Below are positions 6,520 to 14,319 of a stretch of DNA of 49,497 bases, piece by piece. The notes below the pieces were generated by a model, which searched no databases, had not been told where the DNA came from, and saw only the letters and a list, made by a program, of their open reading frames with translations. Numbering within the stretch: the stretch's first letter is position 1; each line of letters begins with the position of its first letter. The position numbers were made by a program, and so were the translations under genes. Source of the DNA: JBEBXQ01 sp040391535 (lineage in GTDB: Bacteria > Bacteroidota > Bacteroidia > Cytophagales > Spirosomataceae); assembly GCA_040391535.1 (NCBI GenBank), contig JBEBXQ010000015.1, forward strand, positions 1 through 49,497. Reading direction: 5' to 3'.

Positions 6520-9159
6520 ATGAAATTAAAATTTATATTCTTGTTATTCCTTGTAGCAGGAGTGCTTCAGGGCGCAATCGCGCAAAACTTTCCCCGATCT
6601 GGCGGAGGAGACGGTGGCGGTCGTGAGCGAACCCGAACAGGAATTCCCAACACTTTAGAAGATAATACACCAAAAGGTAATGCCAAAGTCAGTGGGATAG
6701 TGATTGATTCCACAACCTCTGAGCCGGTTGAGTTTGCAGCTGTTGCTCTTTTTGACTCAAAAACCAATCAGCCGCTTGACGGTGCTACCACCAACGAAAA
6801 AGGAGAATTCGATCTGAAGCAGATTCCGGCCGGGAATTATAAACTCGTTATTTCTTTTGTGGGGTATGCTAATAAGGAAATAAAAGACCTTAAACTGGAG
6901 CGACGTTCCAATATTGAACTGGGAAGAATAATGCTGGCTTCGGATGTGGTGCAACTGGGTGAGGTGAGAGTCGTAGGATTGGCAGAACTGATTGAGGAGA
7001 AAGTTGACAGGCTGGTATACAATGCAGAAAAAGATGTAACCAGTAAAGGTGGTGATGCTTCTGATATTATGAGGAAAGTCCCGATGCTTTCAGTAGACCT
7101 TGAAGGAAATGTGTCACTTAGGGGAAGTTCAAACATCAGGGTTTTGATTAACAATAAGCCTTCTACTATTATGGCGGCCACTGTTGCTGATGCCTTGAAG
7201 CAGATTCCGGCCGAAATGATTAAATCGGTAGAAGTAATCACTTCGCCTTCTGCCAAATATGATGCTGAAGGAACAGCCGGTATCATCAATATCATTACCA
7301 AGAAAAGCAATATACAGGGAGGTACGCTTAATATTGATACAGGCATAGGAAACCGGGGTTCTAATCTGGGATTACGAGGGAATTACAGAACCGGTAAATT
7401 AGGGATGAGCCTGGGCGGATTTGGCCGTTTTAATTACAATATGCCCGGTAAAACTGAAAGTGTGCAGCAAATCGGTGATAACATTATCACTCAGCATATA
7501 GACTCCAAAAACAGTGGCGGATTTGGCCGTTATAACTTTGGTATGGATTATGATCTGGATAAGACCTCCACACTTTCTGCTGGGGTGCGTTATGGAATGA
7601 GGAATATGAATAACACTCAGGAAATGACCACAACTTCACTGGGATCATCTTCCCTGAGGGAGGTAGATGTAAAGGATATGTCAAATACCTGGGATGTTAA
7701 CCTCGATTACATTAAGACCATTAAACCACAGCATGAATTTGCTATCCTGACACAGTTCAGCAGGAACAACGGAAGAAATGATTTTGATGCTTACCGCTAT
7801 GCCCTGGACGGAAATCTGAAAGAGTTGTTAGGGGACGAATGGAACAGAAATAAAAGCATAAATCAGGAAAGCACAATTCAGGTAGATTATGCAGCCCCAA
7901 TTGGAAGTAATCAGACTGTTGAGGTGGGGGCCAAAGGGATTTTCCGTCAGGTAACCAGTGATATTACGTACGGCGGATTAAATTACAATCCAAACAATCT
8001 GGATTATGATCAGAATGTAGGTGGAGGGTACCTGTCTTATACTGTTTCGACTGCCAATAAGTTTACCGTTAAAGCCGGTGCACGTTATGAATATACCGTC
8101 ATTGATGCAAGAGAAAAGGAGAGCGGTGCGCTTAATCTGCCCAGTTACGGAAATCTTGTGCCGAGCCTTAACCTGTCCAAAACTTTTGATAATGGTAAAA
8201 CAGTGAAGGTCGGATATAGCAGACGGTTGCAGCGCCCGGGTATCCGTTTTCTGAATCCTAACGAAAACGTTGCCAACCCTACCAACGTCACTAAAGGTAA
8301 TCCTAACCTGGATCCTGAATTAACCGATCAGATTGAATTAGGAACGAGTTTCTTCAAAAAGAACTTCTATCTGAGCGTTTCGACTTTCGCCAGGTTTACC
8401 AATAACTCTATCGAGAGTATCCGAACCCCATCACCGGTTGAAGGTTATGAAAACAGAATCATGACTACCTATGGTAATATCGGAGAGAAGCAGAATTACG
8501 GAGTGAACATTAACGCCAACCTGACTTTGTTCAATAAATGGCAGTTAAACTTCGGTGTAGATCCCTATTATGCAACTATTACCAACAATAGCAACGATCC
8601 GGCGACATTGCTGGAGAACAGCGGATTCGTTTTCATGGGTCGTTTCAGAACAAGTGTAACGATTGGTAACGGATGGGCTGTAGAAGGTTTTGGGTTCGGC
8701 AGAGGATCAGAAGTACAGTTACAGGGAACGCAGGCAGGGTTTGGTGTTTATTCGCTTGGATTTAAGAAAGACTTTAAGAATAAACAGGGAAGCTTTGGTT
8801 TTGGAATGGAGAACTTCTTAAAAGAAAGCTTCAAAATGAAAACACAGCTTGCTTCTCAGGATTTTACGCAAAACTCCACCACTTATTTATTTAACCGCGG
8901 ATTCAGATTTAATATCTCATACAGAATCGGTAAGATGAATTTTACAGATCAGCCACGTCGCAGAAGATCGATCAGCAATGATGATGTGAAAGGTGGAGAC
9001 GGAGGAGGCATGGAACAGAGTAGTGGCAGTCAGGGAGGAAGCAGCGCGGCTCCGGCCAGCGGCGGACAAAGACAGGGTGTAACACCTCAAAAAAGTAGCA
9101 CACCTGATACAGCCCCTAAATCAGGCGGGAATACTGCCCAGCCAAAACCTGGGAACTGA
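6520..9159 (+). CDS. Outer-membrane beta-barrel protein, TonB-receptor type
   Basis: This is an 879-residue outer-membrane protein. A signal peptide (about 1-21, ending at AIAQ) is followed by a Gly/Arg-rich stretch. A carboxypeptidase-regulatory-like beta-sandwich (about 55-145) and a TonB-plug-like domain (about 160-262, with KVPMLSVDLEGNVSLRGS and SVEVITSPSAKYDAEGTAGIINI) come next. A long beta-barrel of the outer_membrane_beta-barrel_3 type then runs to about residue 808. The last 71 residues are Gly/Ser/Pro-rich, hydrophilic and low in complexity, which is unusual after a barrel. Substrate unknown. It is divergent from a LytTR/LytS pair and ends in a strong terminator. Confidence 0.88.
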   Translation: MKLKFIFLLFLVAGVLQGAIAQNFPRSGGGDGGGRERTRTGIPNTLEDNTPKGNAKVSGIVIDSTTSEPVEFAAVALFDSKTNQPLDGATTNEKGEFDLKQIPAGNYKLVISFVGYANKEIKDLKLERRSNIELGRIMLASDVVQLGEVRVVGLAELIEEKVDRLVYNAEKDVTSKGGDASDIMRKVPMLSVDLEGNVSLRGSSNIRVLINNKPSTIMAATVADALKQIPAEMIKSVEVITSPSAKYDAEGTAGIINIITKKSNIQGGTLNIDTGIGNRGSNLGLRGNYRTGKLGMSLGGFGRFNYNMPGKTESVQQIGDNIITQHIDSKNSGGFGRYNFGMDYDLDKTSTLSAGVRYGMRNMNNTQEMTTTSLGSSSLREVDVKDMSNTWDVNLDYIKTIKPQHEFAILTQFSRNNGRNDFDAYRYALDGNLKELLGDEWNRNKSINQESTIQVDYAAPIGSNQTVEVGAKGIFRQVTSDITYGGLNYNPNNLDYDQNVGGGYLSYTVSTANKFTVKAGARYEYTVIDAREKESGALNLPSYGNLVPSLNLSKTFDNGKTVKVGYSRRLQRPGIRFLNPNENVANPTNVTKGNPNLDPELTDQIELGTSFFKKNFYLSVSTFARFTNNSIESIRTPSPVEGYENRIMTTYGNIGEKQNYGVNINANLTLFNKWQLNFGVDPYYATITNNSNDPATLLENSGFVFMGRFRTSVTIGNGWAVEGFGFGRGSEVQLQGTQAGFGVYSLGFKKDFKNKQGSFGFGMENFLKESFKMKTQLASQDFTQNSTTYLFNRGFRFNISYRIGKMNFTDQPRRRRSISNDDVKGGDGGGMEQSSGSQGGSSAAPASGGQRQGVTPQKSSTPDTAPKSGGNTAQPKPGN

Positions 9160-9196
9160 TTAAAAGAGACCTAAGTAAGAGTATAGTATAGTTCGG

Positions 9197-9228
9197 AAAG
9201 ACTTTCTGCCATGCGGGAAGTCTTTTTT
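9197..9228 (+). terminator. Intrinsic terminator after the outer-membrane protein gene
   Basis: AAAGACTT (9197-9204) pairs with AAGTCTTT (9218-9225). Inner pairs with G-U wobbles extend the stem, and a run of six U follows. It ends 38 bases after the stop codon. Confidence 0.8.
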
Positions 9229-9316
9229 GCTTTAGGATAGGTTCATTTTCCTGCCATTCTTTGCGTAAAAATTCAGACCTTTGCCCTTCATCAGAATTTG
9301 AATCAAATTGAACTCT

Positions 9317-10300
9317 ATGGATATCCACGAACTTTTTGCAGCGTTTAGTAATCTGAAGGTGTTGGTGATTGGTGATGTGATGCTTGACTCCTACGTATGG
9401 GGGAAAGTAGAGCGGATTTCACCTGAAGCTCCGGTTCCGGTATTAAACGTAGTCAAAAGAGAATACCGTCTCGGAGGGGCAGGGAATGTATTGTTAAATG
9501 TTCAGTCACTGGGGGCGCAGGCTATTATCTGTACGGTAATCGGTGATGACAGAGAGGGAGATGTGCTGGAAAGTGAACTGAAAGCACGCGGACTTTCCTG
9601 TGCAGGTGTTCTGAGAAGTGAAACCCGTATTACGACCATAAAAGAAAGGATTATTGCCAGTTCGCAGCAGATTGTGAGAGTTGACACAGAAACCGATCAG
9701 CTGATCACTCAAAAGGAATCTGACGGTTTACTGAGGCGTATTGAAGAGTTACTGCCGGGCTGTGATGTGGTTATTTTTGAAGATTACGATAAGGGTGTGC
9801 TGAGTGAAAATCTTATTCGTGACGTGATCGGAATGACTTTACGCCTGGGTATTCCTACAGTGGTTGATCCCAAAAAAAGGAATTTCCTGGCCTATAAAAA
9901 AACATCCTTGTTTAAGCCCAACCTGAAGGAACTCAGGGAGGGCCTGAAAGCAGATTTTAATCCTGATAATCCTGACTCTTTAAAAGAAACGGTGCAACTG
10001 CTGATCGATACGCTTCAGGCAGAAGGTGCATTGATTACCATGTCGGAAAGAGGGGTATATATTAATTATAAGGAAGAAAAGCATCATTTGCCGGCTCACA
10101 TACGTCATATCGCGGATGTATCAGGTGCGGGCGACACAGTGATCAGTATTGCAGCCTGTTGTCTGGCGATGAAACTACCTCCCCAACAAATTGCCGCTTT
10201 ATCAAACCTGGGAGGTGGCCTTGTATGTGAGAAAGTGGGTGTCGTGCCTATTGAAAAAGAAAGACTGATAGCAGAGGCGCTGCGTCTTTCAATTCTGTAA
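9317..10300 (+). CDS. rfaE1: D-glycero-beta-D-manno-heptose-7-phosphate kinase (RfaE1/HldE kinase domain)
   Basis: This is a PfkB/ribokinase-fold kinase matching the N-terminal half of HldE, which phosphorylates heptose 7-phosphate on the way to ADP-heptose for lipopolysaccharide core. Key segments are GDVMLDSYVWGKVERISPEA near the start, the GGAGNVLLNVQSLGA substrate region, and the catalytic DVSGAGDT near the C-terminus. At 327 residues it lacks the nucleotidyltransferase half, so that activity must be encoded elsewhere. An in-frame TTG at 9308 would add three residues; the ATG at 9317 is preferred. It converges with the class IV aminotransferase, with 9 bases between stops. Confidence 0.88.
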   Translation: MDIHELFAAFSNLKVLVIGDVMLDSYVWGKVERISPEAPVPVLNVVKREYRLGGAGNVLLNVQSLGAQAIICTVIGDDREGDVLESELKARGLSCAGVLRSETRITTIKERIIASSQQIVRVDTETDQLITQKESDGLLRRIEELLPGCDVVIFEDYDKGVLSENLIRDVIGMTLRLGIPTVVDPKKRNFLAYKKTSLFKPNLKELREGLKADFNPDNPDSLKETVQLLIDTLQAEGALITMSERGVYINYKEEKHHLPAHIRHIADVSGAGDTVISIAACCLAMKLPPQQIAALSNLGGGLVCEKVGVVPIEKERLIAEALRLSIL

Positions 10301-10309
10301 CCGCGGCCT

Positions 10310-11140
10310 TTATCTGCCCCAGCTATTCACGTATTCATCCAGCAGGTTCTGCAGAAATAAAGTCTTTGGTCCTGGAACACCTGTCCCGATAACCTGATGG
10401 TCTACCTGTGTAACCGGCATGGCCAGTTTGGTTGTACTTGTGGTGAAAGCCTCATCCGCAGCTAAAAAATCGGTCAGTAACACCGGTTTTTCAATGACTT
10501 CAAAATGAGAGGAGGCCAGTTCTATTACGGTTTTTCTCGTAATGCCATAAAGAATATGACGGCTTGGAGTAATCAGCTGATCATTTTTGAAATAGAAAAT
10601 ATTGCTTCGGGTCAGTTCACTTACTTCACCTTCTCTGTGAAATAACAGATCCGAAGCTTGCTGCTCTTTCATCTGTTGCTCCATCAGGATCATCCGGATA
10701 TAGTTGGTTGATTTTACCTCTGGCAAATCCCGGATATATTCATGACTGAGTACCTTAATGCCTGCTTTTCGCCCCGCAGGATGATCAGCCGGTAGTGCTT
10801 CTGTCCGGATAAGGAAATTAGGCTGAATAATATGAACACTGTCAGGAGCGTAACCTCCTGTTAATAAAAACCGAAAGGCGGTTTCTGCTTGGCCGGATAT
10901 TCTGTGCAATTGCATCAGTACATTGTAAATCTCTTGTTGGGAATAGTTGAATTCCAGATTAAATTTTCCGGCCGATGCGACAAAACGGTTCCAGTAATCA
11001 TCCCACCGGAACGGAATACCGTTATAGGTACGGAAATAATCAAAAATTCCGTAACCTCTCAGAAGTGCCAGATCATTGGATTTAAAAAGTGGTGTATCCG
11101 AAGAAATGAATTCACCGTTGAAATAGCAGGGAAATGACAT
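10310..11140 (-). CDS. Class IV aminotransferase
   Basis: This is a PLP enzyme of fold type IV, 276 residues. The PLP lysine is probably K143 in VKSTNY, and the acidic cofactor contact falls in GEVSELTRSNIF. The family holds branched-chain aminotransferases, D-amino-acid transaminases and aminodeoxychorismate lyase (PabC). The short length and FNGEF...LALLRGYGIFDYFRTYNG opening fit a PabC- or IlvE-like protein, but the sequence does not separate these. The gene is divergent from cutC. A perfect palindrome holding promoter -7 boxes for both directions lies between them. Confidence 0.85.
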   Translation of the reverse strand: MSFPCYFNGEFISSDTPLFKSNDLALLRGYGIFDYFRTYNGIPFRWDDYWNRFVASAGKFNLEFNYSQQEIYNVLMQLHRISGQAETAFRFLLTGGYAPDSVHIIQPNFLIRTEALPADHPAGRKAGIKVLSHEYIRDLPEVKSTNYIRMILMEQQMKEQQASDLLFHREGEVSELTRSNIFYFKNDQLITPSRHILYGITRKTVIELASSHFEVIEKPVLLTDFLAADEAFTTSTTKLAMPVTQVDHQVIGTGVPGPKTLFLQNLLDEYVNSWGR

Positions 11141-11171
11141 TTGTATAAATTCTGAGATGAGATAAAGTCGT

Positions 11172-11189
11172 ATATATTTGCAAATATAT
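11172..11189. promoter_or_regulatory. Palindrome carrying two opposed -7 boxes
   Basis: The 18-base perfect palindrome ATATATTTGCAAATATAT contains TATATTTG, a full TAnnTTTG match, on both strands (plus 11173-11180, minus 11188-11181). It sits in the 101-base gap between the divergent aminotransferase and cutC genes. No clear -33 box was found for either direction. Confidence 0.5.
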
Positions 11190-11241
11190 GCGATTGCCAG
11201 GCTACATATCGTTGCCGGCTGGTTAAAATGTGAAAATCAAA

Positions 11242-11973
11242 ATGGTGAAAGTAGAAGTATGTGCTTATTCCCTGGAATCCTGCCTGAATGCTGAAAAGGC
11301 CGGTGCCGACAGAATTGAATTGTGTGCCGGACCGGGAGAAGGTGGCACCACGCCAAGTGCGGGACTGACGGGTCTGGTGCTTGAAAAGGTAAAGATTCCG
11401 GTATATGTCATGATTCGCCCGCGCGGAGGGGATTTTGTATATGATGAAGGAGAAATAGAAGTGATGTACAGGGAAATTGATACCGCCAGAAAAATGGGTG
11501 TATCGGGGGTAGTACTCGGGGTTTTGCATCCTGATGGGCGGGTGAATCTGGAGGTAACCAAAGCGTTGGTTGAATACGCCTCTCCGATGGGAGTGACGTT
11601 CCACCGTGCATTTGATCTTACAGCTGATCCCATCCAGGCGCTGGAAGATGTGATCAGTACAGGAGCAGAACGTATCCTTACCTCCGGCTTGAAACCGGCA
11701 GCACCCCAGGCATTGGTATTATTGAGCCGGCTGGCAGAGCAATCAGCAGGCAGAATTGAAATCATGGCCGGCGGTGGTGTTTCTGCTGCTTCGGCAGTGG
11801 CCTTGATGGAAACAGGTATCCATGCGTTGCATCTTTCGGGGAAGGCATTCCGGCCTACGCAACAGCAGTATTTTCAGGAGGGAGTTTCCATGGCCGGAGA
11901 AGTACCTGACGAACGAAGCATTATGTATAGCGATGTCCATAAAATCAGACAGGTGACTGACCTGATCCGTTAA
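11242..11973 (+). CDS. cutC: CutC family protein
   Basis: CutC is a cytosolic TIM-barrel protein named for copper homeostasis in E. coli; its real role in other bacteria is uncertain. The recognisable pieces are VEVCAYSLESCLNAEKAGADRIELC at the start, then GGTTPSAG, VYVMIRPRGGDFVY, and VTFHRAFDL with the family's HRAFD motif. LTSG and the glycine-rich EIMAGGGV follow. The length (243 residues from this ATG) is normal. An in-frame GTG at 11230 would add four residues. No copper-related neighbour is present. Confidence 0.9.
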   Translation: MVKVEVCAYSLESCLNAEKAGADRIELCAGPGEGGTTPSAGLTGLVLEKVKIPVYVMIRPRGGDFVYDEGEIEVMYREIDTARKMGVSGVVLGVLHPDGRVNLEVTKALVEYASPMGVTFHRAFDLTADPIQALEDVISTGAERILTSGLKPAAPQALVLLSRLAEQSAGRIEIMAGGGVSAASAVALMETGIHALHLSGKAFRPTQQQYFQEGVSMAGEVPDERSIMYSDVHKIRQVTDLIR

Positions 11974-12092
11974 AAAAAATGAATATATTGATATAATTTT
12001 CAAACTTAATTGATGTTACTATAAAGAAGATCAGGCTGAATGATATGTACTTCAGCAGCTGTGTCTGATGTAGATCTAAAAGCTCGTAAACC

Positions 12093-12665
12093 ATGAAAAG
12101 GAAAAATGTATGGTGGGCCGTTATGCCGGCCATGTTGTTATTTTTTACAGCCTGCAGCCCTTCCATGCAGGTAAGTTATGATTATGATTCTTCTGTCAAT
12201 CTTCGTCAGTTTAAAACTTTCCGGGTTGAACCTGAAAAAGGTGTACAACAGGATCCTTTGCTGGGGAGTGATCTGAACAGGCGCCGGCTGGTAGATGCCG
12301 TGACCCAGGTAATGCTGGCAAAGGGTTATAAGCAGGATGATAATAATCCGGAACTCGTAGTCGCTTTTATGACCGATGTGAAGGACCGCCAGCAGGTCCG
12401 ATCGAATAATAATTATTCGCCTTACTGGTGGTGGTATGGGCCTATGGCCGGTAATGTCTCTACCTATAATTATCAGGAAACCCGTTTTATTCTGAATATT
12501 TATCAAACTGAAATGGACAGAATGATATGGCAGGGATGGGCCTCCGGAAAAGCCAAAACTTCTAATAAGAAAGAAAACCGGGATGAAATTATGAAAGATA
12601 TCATCACCGATATTCTGTATTCTTTCCCGCAGGCAACTGCTGATACCTATTCGGGTAACAGGTAA
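12093..12665 (+). CDS. DUF4136-type lipoprotein
   Basis: This is a 190-residue lipoprotein. The signal sequence ends in a lipobox, LFFTAC, with the lipidated cysteine at residue 21. The mature part begins with a VSYDYDSSVNLRQFKTFRV segment, and the pattern LVDAVTQVMLAKGYKQ...PELVVAF matches DUF4136, a family common in Bacteroidota envelopes with no known function. The middle carries a Tyr/Trp-rich stretch (NNYSPYWWWYGPMAG). It stands alone between cutC and the porin-like gene; a hairpin follows about 24 bases downstream. Confidence 0.82.
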   Translation: MKRKNVWWAVMPAMLLFFTACSPSMQVSYDYDSSVNLRQFKTFRVEPEKGVQQDPLLGSDLNRRRLVDAVTQVMLAKGYKQDDNNPELVVAFMTDVKDRQQVRSNNNYSPYWWWYGPMAGNVSTYNYQETRFILNIYQTEMDRMIWQGWASGKAKTSNKKENRDEIMKDIITDILYSFPQATADTYSGNR

Positions 12666-12688
12666 AGTGACGTGATTTACTGAGGAAC

Positions 12689-12711
12689 GGCTGCTCTGTA
12701 ATAGGGCAGCC
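12689..12711. other. Hairpin between the DUF4136 and porin-like genes
   Basis: GGCTGCTC (12689-12696) pairs with GGGCAGCC (12704-12711), including one G-U pair, around a 7-base loop. No U run follows, so it is a weak terminator at best. The rest of the gap to 12861 shows no other clear signal. Confidence 0.4.
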
Positions 12712-12861
12712 ACAATCGGGTATTTAATGTGATTTAACCATGAAACGCTATAATTAATATACAAATCTTCGGTAATTTAGGGACCGGAACTCCTTATTAT
12801 TAATGCTTATTTTTATTTCTGCCGAAAGGTGAAAATTATGTACTCTTATTAATCCTGTCTG

Positions 12862-14253
12862 ATGTTTAAGTATTATTCTTTTTTTGTTGTTCTTTTTAAT
12901 TTACCCTTGTGTGCAGTTGCAGTAAGTGAATATTCCGATAAATCGAAAAAGAGGACCGATCTGAAATTTAATCTGAACGAGTCAGGTTCTCAATATGTCA
13001 AACTGGTATTCCTCAATCAGACATGGGTGAGGTTTAATGAAAGTAACCCCGGTACTACCGTAGCAGGCAATGCCAGGGATCATACATTTGATTTTGGCCT
13101 GCGCAGAACCAGGCTTCAGTTTTTCGGACAACTGACTGATCGTGTATTTTTTTATACGCAGTTCGGGATGAATAATTTTAACAAAACGAGTGCATTTCCA
13201 TCTTATAATGTTTCCGGCACCCCTTCCAATCGTAAAATCGGCGCTTTTTTTCATGACGCTCTGGGCGAGTATGAGATCTATCGTAATGGAAGCAGCTTTA
13301 TGCGGTTTGGTGGAGGATTGACCATTGTAAGCGGACTTTCAAGATTTACCCAGCCGGGTGTAGGCAGCATCCTTTCTATGGATGTGCCTGTTTTTGCACA
13401 GGCTACTGTAGATCAGAATGACCAGTTTGGACGCAAACTGGCCATATATGCAAGAGGACAGGCAGGTAAAATCAATTACAGGCTGGCTCTGGCAGATCCT
13501 TTTCTGATAGAAACCAATGGGAATACTCCTCCGGCGTTAAGTCAGAATGCCCAGTTTTCTTCGCATGGGTTGAGTAAACAGCTTGACGCAATGGTGATTT
13601 GGAATATTCTGGAAACAGAAGATAATACGACGCCTGGTTATATGACGGGAACTTACCTGGGGAAAAGGTCAGTCTGGAATCTGGAAGCAGGCCTGATTTA
13701 TCAGAAAAACGCGTTACGAAGATTGTCACTGCCGGACACCTTATCGGAGCCCCTGAAGCTATGGTCAATTGCTTCTTATCTGGATATGCCGGTTGACAGA
13801 GAAAAAGGAACTGCAGTATCTGCTTACCTGGGGTATTTCAAGACGGATTACGGTAAAGGGTATCTGAGATACAACGGTATCATGAACCCCGCCACCGGTA
13901 GTGATTTGCCCGTCAGTGGAACTTCAGGATCACACGGAAATGCTTTTCCCATGTTTGGAACCGGGCAGGTAGTCTATCTTCAGGGAGGGTATAAATTCAG
14001 GGACAACCTGTTCGGCGAGCAGGGAACTTTACAACCCTATTTTACCCTTCAGTATGCTGACTATGACCGGTTGAATTCGGGAATGACAGTCTGGAATACG
14101 GGTATTAACTGGTTAATAAAAGGTCATAATGCCAAATTGTCGCTGGACTACCAGAGCCGTCCGGTTTTTGAAAACAGTGCTCAGGATGCAAACCAGCTGA
14201 ATAAAGCCGGGAGGAAAGGAGCCGTTGTGCTGCAATACCAGATTTCGATATAA
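12862..14253 (+). CDS. Porin-like outer-membrane beta-barrel protein
   Basis: This 463-residue exported protein has a hydrophobic leader (about 1-20). Alternating aromatic and polar strands follow, typical of a 16-18-stranded porin. TRLQFFGQLTDRVFFYTQFGMNN resembles phosphate-selective porin (OprO/OprP-like) and related Bacteroidota families, and many strands end in aromatic residues. The C-terminus, VVLQYQISI, could be the closing strand. No ligand can be assigned. It is separate from the upstream lipoprotein (197-base gap) and ends in a strong terminator shared with the opposing gene. Confidence 0.72.
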   Translation: MFKYYSFFVVLFNLPLCAVAVSEYSDKSKKRTDLKFNLNESGSQYVKLVFLNQTWVRFNESNPGTTVAGNARDHTFDFGLRRTRLQFFGQLTDRVFFYTQFGMNNFNKTSAFPSYNVSGTPSNRKIGAFFHDALGEYEIYRNGSSFMRFGGGLTIVSGLSRFTQPGVGSILSMDVPVFAQATVDQNDQFGRKLAIYARGQAGKINYRLALADPFLIETNGNTPPALSQNAQFSSHGLSKQLDAMVIWNILETEDNTTPGYMTGTYLGKRSVWNLEAGLIYQKNALRRLSLPDTLSEPLKLWSIASYLDMPVDREKGTAVSAYLGYFKTDYGKGYLRYNGIMNPATGSDLPVSGTSGSHGNAFPMFGTGQVVYLQGGYKFRDNLFGEQGTLQPYFTLQYADYDRLNSGMTVWNTGINWLIKGHNAKLSLDYQSRPVFENSAQDANQLNKAGRKGAVVLQYQISI

Positions 14254-14258
14254 AAAGA

Positions 14259-14302
14259 GAAGGCTCTGCAACAACCATCATGATGCTTATAGCAGAGCCT
14301 TC
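14259..14302. terminator. Bidirectional intrinsic terminator
   Basis: GAAGGCTCTGC (14259-14269) pairs perfectly over 11 bases with GCAGAGCCTTC (14292-14302) around a 22-base loop. It lies between the convergent porin-like and thioredoxin-fold genes, with A-rich and T-rich flanks that suit both directions. Confidence 0.78.
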
Positions 14303-14319
14303 TTCTATGGATTACAACC

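Noticed and set aside
12138..12764. 208-residue minus-strand open frame over the DUF4136 gene
   Set aside because: The plus-strand gene has a lipobox and family pattern; the antisense frame has neither.
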